Source: Sphaerosporella brunnea
Taxonomy: Eukaryota; Ascomycota; Pezizomycetes; Pezizales; Pyronemataceae
DNA length: 64,000 bases
Direction: 5' to 3'
NCBI GenBank assembly: GCA_008704415.1
Contig: VXIS01000024.1
Coordinates: 1 to 64,000, forward strand
Shown here: in pieces, positions 25,052 to 35,750 of the stretch
Position numbering within the stretch: the first letter of the stretch is position 1
Layout: each line of letters begins with the position of its first letter
Notes under the pieces: model-generated
The model's input: the letters and a program-made list of their open reading frames with translations, nothing else
Databases searched by the model: none
What the model was told of the DNA's origin: nothing
Translations under genes and position numbers: made by a program

Positions 25052-25534
25052 TTACAGCTGCGGGGATGCGACCGCCGGCGGCCCTATCAGCGCCCCAATC
25101 ACCCCGACAACGTTGAACTCTCTGTGATTCGCAACGACGACATCGACAGGATATTTCCACGTCATAAACTTAGTCCACGCTTTAAAAAATCCTCGTCAAC
25201 ATTTCCGCGCGTAAACAGACAGGAAGTGGTGTTGCATACCCCAGTAAGCGCATCTCCTTCCAACCCACTTCCCAAAGAACGGGATGACAACCAGCGACAC
25301 GAGGAGCTCCAGTTGCTGCAGGCTCTCCTGCCACTCGCGTTCGGCCTCGTCGTCGTCGTCTTCGTAGGAGGAGATCGTGGAGATGGTGGAGGCGCTGTCG
25401 TCGCTGTCATCGGGAGAAGAGGCGTTCGAGAAGTGCCCAAAGCTACCAGAGGTCGTCGACGTGGACATTGGGGTTCCGGCGTAGAAGGAGCCTTCGGGCG
25501 TGGCTATGGGCGTGGAATCGGAGGTGGAGGTCAT
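25052..25534 (-). CDS. mim1: Mitochondrial outer-membrane import protein Mim1/Tom13
   Basis: Exons 25534-25240 and 25179-25052 with a 60-nt intron (GTATGC...AAAG), product 140 aa. The N-terminus is Ser/Thr/Asp-rich and soluble. The conserved core is EAEREWQESLQQLELLVSL followed by VVIPFFGKWVGRRCAYW, a single membrane helix at about 74-95 with glycines G88 and G92 that mediate oligomerisation in the family. The tail KFMTWKYPVDVVVANHREF matches fungal Tom13 proteins. Mim1 helps insert alpha-helical proteins such as TOM subunits into the mitochondrial outer membrane. The splice restores CAYW-AWTKFMTW across the intron, which confirms the model. Confidence 0.88.
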
Positions 25535-26334
25535 GCGGCGTGTGTTGCGGGGATGACAGCGCAAGTGATGACGTTGAATAACTGGGCGGCTCAGCGCGAA
25601 AGCGAAGAGGCTAGCCCGATAAGGATATTTGGAGTGCTCTGTTGTGACTCATATTAGGTGTCTTCAGGAGTTATGTCAAGTTTCTGTCCCGATCTCACAT
25701 TCAAATCGGTGGTTCAGTGATGCGCTGACAACCGTCTGGTAACGCCCTGCAGAATGAAAGGTGAGGAGGAGCTGAGTAGCCTGCACTTTTTGTCACTCAT
25801 CCAACATGCCGTTGGCAAGACGAATGGACGAAGAACTGTATTTCTGAAGGGTAATGAATGAGCTGTAGAGCGAAAGACGCAGACCGAATGAAATACCTTC
25901 GGCAGAGATTGAAGAAACTAAAATCACATATTCCTTAGGAGAAAGAATGCATCAACACGAAAGGAAGGTGTGATTCCAACATCAACCGCAGAATAGAACA
26001 GAACAGACGATGACAGAACCCTTCTTTCCTCATCATGCCTAAGAAGTATAGCTGCCGATGATAATGTCGCCATCTGGGTGGCATATCACCGAGAAGAAAG
26101 AAAAGACACAAGCATCGACCAGTCCCCTCTAATATAACCAAACCCCTCCATGACAAAAGTGAAAATAATATAAAATGAAGAATTGAGTAAGTACGCCCCC
26201 CCCCCCCCTTATGTGACTAACCATCGCAAACAAAAGCAATCAAACACAACCATTCCATGAAAGGATAAGAAGAAAGAAAAAAAAAAAAAAAAAAAAAAAA
26301 AGTTTGTGTTGGCCTGAAACCCCAAGGGACACAA
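25535..26334. other. Intergenic with homopolymers
   Basis: Carries a C run (about 26197-26208) and an A run (about 26277-26301). It is the MIM1 upstream region and the 3' side of the Opi1-like gene. No gene was recognised. Confidence 0.45.
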
Positions 26335-28218
26335 TCATCCAGCCGTGGCCATGTTGACATCTCCATCAGCTTCCCGCTCCACCTTCTCAGGAGGAGTGTA
26401 AGCCGGAGGCGCATCCTGCCAACTAACTCTCTTCCTCTCACCCTTTTCCTGGTGCGGCGCATCCGGCTCCTCCGTCTTCTTCCCCATCCGCTCACACCAC
26501 TGCTCAGCGCTCAACAGCGTCCCCTGCACCACCTCTGCCACGCCCCGCATCATGTCAAGTCCTTCACGGGCCATCATGAGCACTCTGACAGCCTTGCCCT
26601 TCGTCTTGCGTCCCGTCTCTTCATCTGGATCCTGGGTGATAACCCCGCGCTCCATGTCCTCGGTGGAGGAAGAGGAAGTAGCCGCCTGCCACTTGGCGGG
26701 GAAACTCAATACCTGGCGCTTAACTACGTTACGGGCCTGGTCTGGGAGTGCGCCGCCGGCATAACGAGAAATGGTGTCCACAACTTGCTTGAGCGTCTTG
26801 AGAGCTTCATCCTTAAGGCGGTCAACCGTTTCGGCGAGATGCTGACGACGCTGCTCGTAGCTTTCAGGTAGATAGCCCGCAATTCCGGGGGAAGACACCG
26901 ACGCAGCTTCTTCACGCTTCTGTTTCAAGTATTGATCAAGCTCGTCGACAACGTTGGTGAGGGTCTCGATGACTTTAACGAGGTTTGCGTTTGCCGTTAT
27001 CAAAAACTTCAAGCAGTATTTGAGTGATCGCCGGGATTCGTCGGATAGCGCAGTCGCAAGACCCGTGGAGGAGTAATAGAGCCTCGTCTGCCACCCTCGC
27101 TCACGATTGGCTTGAACCTCAACCAGCTGTCCCTGTGACTTCTCCGCTGTAGCAGTAGGGTCATTGTCGGCCTTTCTTCTCTTCTTCTCGCCCCCATTGA
27201 CTTCAGTCTTATCCTGGCTACGATGGCGGGTGAGACCCCGCCGGATGTAGCCTTCAAGACCGGTGCGACGGACGACAGGTGCAGCAACATTCTCGGCGGA
27301 TTCGGCAACGTAACGGAAGGGAGGAATGTAGTTCTTGGATGCTGCGTATGTAGAAGAGGAGATAGAAAGCGCGGTGGAGAGGAAGGGATGAACGGAAGAC
27401 GCCGAGGAATGAATCAAATTGAGGAGGGGCTCCTGCTGCGCGGATGTCGGAGGAGAGTTTGGTGCAGTAAGGGGATGCGCGAAGTCTATTCGATGGTGTC
27501 AGCGACTTGATAGTGGAATACACAAGCCGATGCCCGTAAAACGTCGGATGAAAAGAAAAGGAGAGCTTCGCATACCAGCCTTCAACCCGCCCAATGCCTC
27601 GACAGCATCCCGAACATCAGGATCCTCCATGCTAAGCCCTTGGGTGGAAACCACACTCGTCCCGCGACTGCTCCTGGCGATCGGGTCGTCGCTTCGATCA
27701 ATACTTTCGCTCCCTTTTCTTTTCATTCCCCGTTCATTTCCGACGCCGTTCTCAAAAGCGCCTTGCTCAACTGTCGGTGAAGTGATCAAGCTTTGGATCG
27801 ACAAGCTTCGCGGCTTTTCTAGTGGCGGTGCAGGCTGATGTCTCTCGTGACTGATCACATCTGTTTGCCATCCGAACGGGAGAAACTCCTCTTTGCTCTG
27901 CGCTTGTGGAGGAAGCGGGGGTGGTAATTCATAGCTGCGAAGGTTCTGTCCCTGGCCAATCACATGTCCTTCGCCTGCCAGCGCCGAGGCTGGGGGAAGA
28001 GTGATCGAGGATTGTCCCGACGGTCGCGCATTGTGATAGTTCAGTATCGCGAGTTCGCTTCGTCGCTGGTTCTGCGAGGGTTCGGTACGTGGAGGGGAAG
28101 GGAACATGTCCTTCGACAGTGCCGACATTAAGGGCGATGTCTGTGCGGGCGGCACGGCAGATGTCATGGTCGCGATCGGAGCGGGAGACGACGATTTATA
28201 TCGGGTTTTGGTCGCCAT
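26335..28218 (-). CDS. Opi1-domain transcriptional regulator (CCG-8-like)
   Basis: Exons 28218-27576 and 27485-26335 with a 90-nt intron (GTATGC...ATAG, phase 1), product 597 aa. The N-terminal half is Pro/Ser-rich and disordered, with a segment SMEDPDVRDAVEALGGLKAD spanning the splice. The C-terminal half carries the Opi1-type core (SSVHPFLSTALSISSSTYAA, later EGYIRRGL) and helices such as LKYCLKFLITANANLVKVIE. Yeast Opi1 represses inositol and phospholipid genes after sensing phosphatidic acid, and Neurospora CCG-8 is a clock-controlled relative; both are family knowledge. Basic patches (EKKRRKADN) could be nuclear localisation signals. The start is the first ATG in frame; a later Met (MTSAVPPAQ) is possible. 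Confidence 0.8.
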
Positions 28219-29797
28219 ATTGCTGTCTATGACTATGAGTGTGGGTGAAATGCGGCTCGTAATTCGTGACGGCTCGCTGGGATTTTTTTTTTTTGATTTT
28301 TTTTTGCTGTTGCCGTCGTCAGAAGGGAGCGTTAGCTCCACGATGCTGGGGTGGTGGGCGTTTGGTTTGGCGGCGGGCCAAGTGAGGAGAGCGAGTCTGT
28401 CGACTCGAGAGATTTGTGGGTGGGCGGGGGGGTGGGGTGGGGTGTGGTGTGTCTGTTGGCGGCGGCGGTTTGATTGGATCGTCTGGTTTCCCTTCGTTCG
28501 TATCTGCGCGGAGGGGGCAGAGAGTTGCGGTTTGTTCTGCGATCTTCTCTCTTCGCGGAACGGCCGCCGACGACGATGGGGGGGCTCTCACATGAGAAGC
28601 GTGTTTTGCTGCTGCGGAACTTCTGGGAATTTGCACGTGCAAGTACACGGCCTGAACCACAAGGATAATCCCTTCGCTTGTTCAGCGCGACATGTGATAG
28701 TACCCGTACATACACAGCACCGGGAGCTTCGCCTGCGCTGAAGTTCCGGTACTCAGAGTGCAGCGGTAACGCCGACGAATATGTAGAAGCCACAAGGCTT
28801 TGGAACTCCGGCCGGCAGCATCCAAATTCCAGACGATATTCTAACCCCAGGGCTTACTTCTTTAGCAGGAGCAGGAGGGGTTCAGCCAATGCTTATGTGG
28901 CATAGATATTGGCCACAGAAATAGTTGGTAGAAACGGCCGTTTCGCATCATACTGAGGCTATCCAAACGGCCCGGCCCTAATGGTTACCGCACAGTATGC
29001 TTTCTATCATTCGTGAAGCTTTTTGGAGGAGCACCATGTTTGAGGCGAAGGTTTATGCGAGGCAGCACTTCGAGACCAATTTATTCCTGACGACGATCAT
29101 GCATAGATATGGCCTCTGTCGTCAAAGTAGTTCACATCTAGACAGAATATCACACGCCGCTGCAGATATATTATGGCATAATGTTGTAGTAGGCAAAGGC
29201 TGTGCTAAGGTAATGATCAAACACTGATTTTGCAAGGCGTGGATTTTGCGAGTGACATCTTGTTCTTGAGTTTTTCAATCTGCTGTACCTCTGTCATGAG
29301 TAGGATCTAGGCTTCGGCATCTCTAAGTTACTGAATCTACGGTGCTATTGCATCGTTTTAGGGTGGGGGGCTAGTGTTACTGTATCACATTCCACCTACG
29401 ATGCGGATTGCGGACGATATGACAATATCACGGAACAATGTGATTATCCGGTGAATCGCAGAAGCATCACCGCTCCATCGAATGCAGCAAGCGCTTTCTC
29501 ATGTTAAATCACTCGGTTAATTCTAGGGTCGATAAATACTATTTACACTCAAAACTAACATTAGAATACCATACGTTTTGATACCTTTCTGAAAACAATA
29601 CAGAGCTCGAGGCAAAACCACACTGAAAAAAAAAAAAAAGTTGTGCCGAGACCGAATGACGGCCCATGAATCGCGCTTCTTTTTGACTTTTCTCAACGTC
29701 CGGCCTCCCACCGCAGCCACTCCCGCTGCCGCTTCCTCCCTAGATTGAACCCAATGCCATCTCCACATACTCGTCTTCCAGCTCCTTCAGTTCCTTT
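28219..29797. other. Intergenic (about 1.6 kb)
   Basis: Likely long 5' region of the Opi1-like gene, with T-rich tracts at 28284-28306. Then AT-rich DNA without a supported gene. Confidence 0.45.
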
Positions 29798-30190
29798 TCA
29801 ATTTCGACCAATTGTTTTTCTTCGACTTGGTCCCAGCTGCGTGGGTGGCGGAAGGAGCGTTCCAGAATGCGGATGTTTTACATGGATGTAGGATAGCTTG
29901 TCAGCTCGGTCTGCTGCAAGGCTATTCCTCTTTTTATCATGAATCAGGTTTCTCGTGGAAAATGAACGCTCCGAGGGAACAGAGTTGGAAAGTGTGTGAA
30001 GAAGCCTGACCGCTGCGAAGGATGTTATTTCTTCCCGTAAAACCAGCCGTGCGGTCAGAGCGTTGTCTGCATGTTCCCGCACAGGACTTTGACGGCTGCG
30101 GTATTTGGCATACTGGCTACGAGCTGCCTCCGGGTTTGTGCGGTGGCACTTTCTCCTGGATGCCGTGCTTCTTGATATTGAGGCCGCCAT
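29798..30190 (-). pseudogene. hAT transposase C-terminal relic
   Basis: The 130-codon frame contains LHTLSNSVPSERSFSTRNLI followed by HDKKRNSLAADRADKLSYI. This matches the hAT dimerisation domain (SxxSERxFSxxxxIxxxxRxxLxxxxxxxL). The N-terminal part has no transposase core, so only the end of the gene remains. An ATG exists but is probably not the original start. Confidence 0.7.
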
Positions 30191-30624
30191 AAAACAAAGT
30201 TTTATACCTCTCTCAAGCGCTGTAATCTAGAGGGTATGTTTACCCAAACTTATATTACGTATTTATCGACCCCTAGTTAATTCTACCTACGGCGACTACC
30301 CCACCATAACCTGACTAGGCACCATGGGTTTAGTATTAGTAAGTGATGGTGCACACTGGGTTTGAGTAGTAGGCACCGGTGCCGTGCAGTATAAATATCA
30401 CCAGAGTTGACATTGCGCGCGTTGACGCTGCCTTTCAGCACGCACCTACTGATGAACCTTGAGATTAAAAATAACAGTAGAGTAGAATAGCATATTAACT
30501 ATTTGAAAAGTGCACATATAGTGTGGCATCAACAGTTCGCCTCTTGATGTGGCCAGCAAAGTGGTAAAAAATAGCAAAAAAGGCCACCCCACCACCCCCT
30601 TTCTCGCGTCACCACACAACAACC
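30191..30624. other. Intergenic before the Tc1 copy
   Basis: About 430 bp including a TATA-like TATAAATA at about 30391. I could not find clear inverted ends for the Tc1 element here. Confidence 0.4.
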
Positions 30625-31677
30625 ATGACCGAAGAACTCACGAAACGGCTGTCGGACTTCGAGAAGGGTCGTATTATTGAGCTTCGAGATTCTGGGCTCA
30701 CTGTGGACCAGATCAAGTCGCAAATCAACCGACAGCGTTCGACCATCCACGATTTCCTCCAGCGCTACAAGGAGCGAGGTTCATACAAAAATCTCAAAAT
30801 CTCCGGCAGACCACCTCTGATCACCAAGCGTAATGGGCAGAAGTTACTTTATGAGGCGAACCGCGACCAACGACGTCCGTTTAGCGAATTGCGCAACGAG
30901 GTACTGCCCACCGTGTCGGTTAGAACTGTCAAGAGGTTCCTTCACAAGCACGGCATTAGGAAGTGAAGGGCGGCCAAACGGCCCGCCTGACAGCTGAAGC
31001 AGCAAGGCTACGTCTAGCTTAGGCCCTGGCAAATGCGGATTAGACAGAAGAAGACTTGAGAAAGGTGGTGTGGAGCGATGAGTGCTGGAGAAGCGCAAGG
31101 ATCCTCGAACAGATTGGGTCTTCCGAACTGTGCACGAAAAGTGGCACAAAGACTGCATTCAAACCTACGAGAAGGGTCCACGGGTAAAGTGTATGGTCTA
31201 GAGATGCTTCTGGGTCAATAATCTGGGTGCCTTTGTGCCGATTGTGGTGCCTTCTATGAACAAACATGTCTACCTCTCCCTCCTCCAGTACCTCCTACCC
31301 CCGTCCTCGAACGAGTCCACCAGACCACCGAGGTCGAGCCTACCTTCCAATAGGACGATGCGCCGATACATAGTGCACACCTTGTGAGGGATTATTTCAT
31401 CAGTGAGGGCATTCCTATTGAGAAATGGCCACCTTACTCCCCGGACCTGAATCCGATCGAGCACGTATGGGTGCGCCTCAAGGAAAAATCTCAGAAGATG
31501 TTCCCAGACCTAAAGAATACACGCAGCGGTCCCGACACAGTTAAAGCAAGGTTGGCTGAAGTTCTTCCACAAGTTTGGGAGAACATCAAGCCAAATCTGT
31601 TGGAAGACCTCTGGAGAAGTATGCCCTCTCCAGTGGCAGTGGTGATTGCGACTAGAGGATGGTACACCAAGTATTAG
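30625..31677 (+). pseudogene. Tc1/mariner transposase, DD34E type, disabled
   Basis: The N-terminus has the helix-turn-helix pair (LTVDQIKSQINRQRSTIHDF, then SELRNEVLPTVSVRTVKRFL). The catalytic region includes VVWSDE, a degraded QDNAPIH-like box (read as DDAPIHSAHLVRDYF) and PPYSPDLNPIEHVW, with 34 residues between the second D and the E. It is broken by stops at 30964 (TGA for Trp after GIRK), about 31019, 31028, 31198 and 31353, and by single-base frameshifts near 30985, 31080 and 31300. Most stops equal TGG or CAG changed by one C:G to T:A step. Confidence 0.88.
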
Positions 31678-32556
31678 GGGACAAGCAGGAGCTGGGAAGT
31701 TTGTAGATTCAGATTTATCATGTATTCTCTTGGATTCTCAACTCTGTTTTGTTTTTATGGGCGTGTTGTGGCACAAGACGCGAAAAAGTCGCGGGGTTGT
31801 GGTTGTCGCCGGGGAAAATTTGAGGCGCGGACGCTAAAAATCCCATTCTTTTTGTCCTGTGACTGTATCTACTACCGGGGAAAGTGCTTTCGTTGATTGC
31901 AGGGTTAACCTTGTGGAGCTGTAAATTTTGATTATTCAGTTTAACAAACCTCTCTGAGTGCGGATACAGGTGATGTTTTCAAACCATTCTACAGCGGCAG
32001 TGGTGGGAGTTGACGGTATGGGGATGTCAGAGCTGGAGTCAGATTCGGTCGCAGAACCAGAATCCAGACTTTCCTGCACGGGCGCATATGCATTCGCATT
32101 CACACCGGCAATGATGATCATGGCCATCGCGAGAGTTGACGATGATCGAAGACTTTGCGGCACCCACCGACCCACTGACTACAACCACCCACGGACTCAC
32201 CGGCACCGCCTCCGAGTCTGGCCTGGAGAGATCCCCGATAAGGTTGGTTGGCGGCCAAAGTTGGTGCATCCGAACAGGCGCCTGCGGCTTTCGGCAGTGT
32301 CCTGGGCGTCTTCGGGGCATCTACCGGGCGTTTACCGCGTCTACCAGTTGCCTACCCCGTTCGGCATTTCGCCGCCCTGCTATCCTATCCGGTAGTGCCG
32401 GCGGTGCCCTGCCGTATCGTGCAATCGTGCCCTGGGCGCTCCGCCGCGCCGCGCGTTGTGCCTTTACACGATAACCAAAAGACTAGATTCCTGCGGCGCC
32501 GGGGATTTCCTAGGCGGCCCGGGGATAGACAGCTTTTCTTTTGCGACGCGCTGCTT
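31678..32556. other. Intergenic
   Basis: Downstream flank of the Tc1 copy. GC-rich frames at 32136-32571 look like composition effects. No gene was recognised. It ends with CGCTGCTT, the left target copy of the next element. Confidence 0.4.
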
Positions 32557-32879
32557 CAGTGTTCTCAATAGCCGGCCCAAAAAGCCCGGGCTGACAGCCC
32601 GGCTGTGAAAATGGCCGGCTGGGCTGTTTGATCAGCCGGGCTGCACTTGGCTGGCTGCGGGCCGCCCCTTTATATTAAATGATACAACGTGATAATTGAT
32701 GAACCAATCGGCACAACAAGCCGCAGCGACAACAACAACCACCAGAGTTGACACCTTTGAGCACTGAGATGCAAATATAATAGGATCAGAAGTACTTGAT
32801 ACTGGCTCTACTCGCTGATCTGTGCATTCAAGAACCACCGGCGGGAGAGGGGGGCCGTGGCGCACGGTGGGGCAGTAAC

Positions 32880-32938
32880 TTATTTATTTATTTATCTATC
32901 TATCTATTTATTTCTTTATCTATTTATTTATTTGTTTA
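32880..32938 (+). repeat. TTTA/TCTA microsatellite
   Basis: Tetranucleotide run of TTTA and CTAT units; it resumes at 33285-33305 on the far side of the nested element. The nested element therefore inserted into it. Confidence 0.85.
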
Positions 32939-33281
32939 GGGGTATTCAATTTGGCTGAAAACAGCACCATATATGGGCCACTGATTAGCGATGGCACAAT
33001 AGGTAGTTGTAGTTGAATACCCCCAATAAAAGATGCCTAAAATTGGGCATATTATGCGCCGTAAAAGTTGTTTCCTCTTGTCGCTTGTTTTGTGTCTGAT
33101 TCCGGTGGATGTGAGTGCCAGCAGGTGAGCCGCGATTATGTGGAGGGCCATAATCGGTGGGGTATTTGGATCCCCGACCATCATTGAAATGAAAAGGCAT
33201 ATTATGTGCCTAAAATGAAAGTAGACGTCCATATTCTGGTACCCATATATGGTGCCTTTTTCAAGCAAATTGAATACCCCT
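32939..33281. mobile_element. Nested MITE, 343 bp
   Basis: Inverted ends GGGGTATTCAATTTG (left) and, read inward from the right, AGGGGTATTCAATTTGC. Matching internal arms hold CACCATATATGGG / CCCATATATGGTG. TTTGTTTA (32931-32938) repeats at 33282-33289, an 8-bp target duplication. The two halves also share GCATATTATG-type sequence around 33050 and 33200. It has no coding capacity. Confidence 0.8.
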
Positions 33282-33566
33282 TTTGTTTATTTATTTATTT
33301 ATTTATGGCATGGATTACGAAGCCGAGCGCAAAGTCCGTGAGTGAGGTTTCGGGAATCCAAAACCTTCGGTCACAGCTTAGTGATTAAAGAGAAGCCACG
33401 ATCCAGCGTGTTTGCAATCTCGCAGCTACACACAATTCACACAGCCCGCAGCCAGCCAGCCGGCCGGTGCATTGAAAAGCTGGGCCGACTTTTTGATCAG
33501 CGCTAGCCTGTTGCAGCCCGACGCAGCCGGCCCGGCTGACTGCCTGTTGAAAACACTGCACTGCTT

Positions 33567-34064
33567 TGCGGGGATGACAGGAACCTACCGCCGCCAAAGC
33601 CACCAGGTAGCAATAATTCACCTGAGATTACCTTCAGATGGGTCCCAAACGGTTTTTGGTGTCCTTCATTATGTCTCAAAGCTCTTTGCAGCGGGGCGCG
33701 GCGAGCTAGAGGCGTATCACGGCCGTTTCTTGGTGATGTCCACTTGACGGAGGACCTGGGACTGAAAATCACACATGACTGCCCCAAGTACAACTGTTCC
33801 CTCACCCCAACGGCGCCCTAGCTCTTTTTACATCACTCAGGCTGTGGATCTTATCTCATTCCAACCTGCTAGTCACGCTACAATGCTACATTGACTTCGA
33901 AGCTTCACGTGTGCCGCATGTGAGCATCACCCAATTTTCGATTACGGCCATAAGGAAGGTTACCTGATCTCCTTTCTTAGGACCCGTTCGAGATTCACAC
34001 GATATCAGCATCCAATCGCAATGTTCAACTTTGATGTACTAATAGTGCCGCATTTTCTCGCGAG
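33567..34064. other. Intergenic
   Basis: No gene or repeat was recognised. Confidence 0.4.
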
Positions 34065-34072
34065 CACGGGAC

Positions 34073-34273
34073 GTGGCTTAGTGACTTTGCCTCTGCGGCT
34101 CAGTGGCTTCGCCAGGTGGCCAAGTGACTTTGCCACGCGAGATTCTCCGGGCAACCTTGATATTCTAGGTTACCGGATCTACTCGTCAATAAGGAAGAGA
34201 GATAAGATTGCGGCGCAGTGACTTCGCCACGGGTCCGGGTGCGTGAGCTACGGTGGCTCGGTGACTGTGCCAC
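34073..34273 (+). repeat. Five copies of a GTGGC...GCCAC hairpin-like motif
   Basis: Near 34073, 34096, 34116, 34211 and 34253 the sequence follows GYGGCNNRGTGRCTTYGCC(AC). Each copy is an imperfect inverted repeat of about 20 bp. The units are variably spaced in two groups. The role is unknown. Confidence 0.6.
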
Positions 34274-35089
34274 AACCTTATCCTATTGTGAGTAGAATTT
34301 TGACCAACACTACTAGCGACGTTGTTCAGCGAAAGCAAGTATGACGAAACCCGAGTTTTCAGAAAGTCCCGGAAGTGTGGTTGTGCAGTTGCGTGACTCC
34401 TACTAGAAAACACTCGATCCTCACAACTCCACCGACAATACACCTACCTGCCACCATGACCTTTAGTTCGATGGAGTATCCGAGGAGGGCAATCGGGAGC
34501 TGGCTCAGCAGTGTGAGGAATCGGATAACAGGAAAATTGCTGCGATGAAGGAGATCTTTCAGGGTTCGAAGGCACCGGTTCAACCTCAAGCTCAAGCTCA
34601 AGCTGCTATGGACGAGGAGGCGCAGGGCGTAAGGGGAGAGACTCAGGCTGCAACGGTGGCGCATGGCAGTGCCGGTGGGTTATCATTGGAAGCATGCGTG
34701 GAAAAATTGGAAAGCAATATGGCGGAAATGTGGGATGTTTTGCAGAATGGACCGTAACTCAAATTTGCAAATATGTACGTATGTATATCTGGTGGTCTCT
34801 CGTCGTATCGCTTTCAAACTTGAACTTGCATGGCTTTATGAACATACCAAGAATGCCTTGCTTTGTGAACTTGGGCTCTATATCAAGTCGGGCACCACCG
34901 TGATTGCCAGTGCTTCTCACTCGGTTGCCAGTGGAATTTTCACGGTGGTCAGCCCATCCCCTGCCCTTATCCTGTCCGCCCCCTTATTGCTGCTATCTCA
35001 TAGGTCAACTGCGGCCACCCGAAAAACCAAACGGAAAGTGTAGTACTAGTAGAGAAATGACAAATAAAGAAACAGGCCCGTAACAAAAA
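34274..35089. other. Intergenic, possible retroelement scrap
   Basis: A short + strand frame (34545-34757) ends ACVEKLESNMAEMWDVL. A minus-strand scrap near 36600-36720 ends ELGKQLMEMW, which is similar. Both may be pieces of the same repeated protein. Not called as a gene. Confidence 0.35.
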
Positions 35090-35525
35090 TTAAAACCATG
35101 GCCACCAGGGCTGGGTCACTCCACCCCCCTCTGACTCCTCTTCAGACGATGATGACGACTCATCCTCCTCCACCACGGATTGTATCCCGCAGGATATGTG
35201 CGGTGGCCTTCTCCTCCGGTAACAGCTCCGCAACTGACCTCCACCGTCACCCACGGTGCTTCCACCCAAGCTCTTTTTCCACAGAGCGCCTAAGCACGCG
35301 AATCTGTGGAAGTCATCAGTCGCACTCTTTGAAAAGGTACTCTCTAGTGTGCCGCTTGCCTGAGAGGCGAAACCAACACCCATCTGGGCCCCTCTTGTGG
35401 AGCTTCTCCTTGAGATAGGGTGCCGTGATCGCATGCCCAGTGAGGAGTTGATAGTACCGGGATGCTAGTGCTTTTCTCTCTTTCTTGAGGGCTGGCCGGA
35501 AGCCAGACTTCTTCCGCGGTGCCAC
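35090..35525 (-). mobile_element. LINE (Tad-like) 3' end, copy 2, degraded
   Basis: The minus-strand frame has ERKALASRYYQLLTGHAITA then PYLKEKLHKRGPDGCWFRL and KRHTREYLFKECD. This matches the C-terminal tail found after the RNase H region of fungal Tad-type LINE polymerases, where a CCHC-like finger is normally present. Here the second Cys of the CxxC is Arg (CWFRL). A frameshift separates this part from the last part, which ends PWWPWF. It is the truncated tail only. Confidence 0.72.
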
Positions 35526-35750
35526 TCAGCTCAGACTTGCCTTAGCTTTCCCTAAGAGCCCATACCCTCATCGCTGAAGCATACCATTCCCATCGATGGA
35601 GCATCATTCAAGTTGATGCGTCGCTAAAGCATCTAAGGAGTATCGTGTGTGATGACGCTGCTCAATCGCTGAAGCAGCGTGGTGTGTGTGTGGGATCATG
35701 TTTAATGCCTGCATGCCACCTAGTTCGACGTCTGCTCATCTCCGCCTCTA
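35526..35750. other. Spacer between the two LINE tails
   Basis: Contains repeated 'CATCGCTGAAGCA'-like phrases (about 35571, 35622, 35668), perhaps 3' UTR sequence of the LINE. Confidence 0.4.

Larger units (their letters stand above)
32557..33558. mobile_element. hAT-like non-autonomous element (MITE)
   Basis: The left end CAGTGTTCTCAATAGCCGGC and right end (read inward) CAGTGTTTTCAACAGGC are flanked by CGCTGCTT (32549-32556) and CACTGCTT (33559-33566), a 7 of 8 match. Subterminal DNA is full of GCCGGC, GGCTGGCTG and GCTGATCAAAAAG motifs, also found in module A at 15417. There is no transposase frame. It contains a microsatellite and a second element. Confidence 0.8.

Noticed and set aside
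25034..25657. Long + strand frame of 207 codons
   Set aside because: It is the antisense shadow of the MIM1/TOM13 gene.
30340..31900. Terminal inverted repeats for the Tc1 copy
   Set aside because: I compared both flanks and found no convincing inverted match.
32136..32571. Overlapping GC-rich + strand frames
   Set aside because: No domain or codon pattern; openness follows composition next to a MITE.
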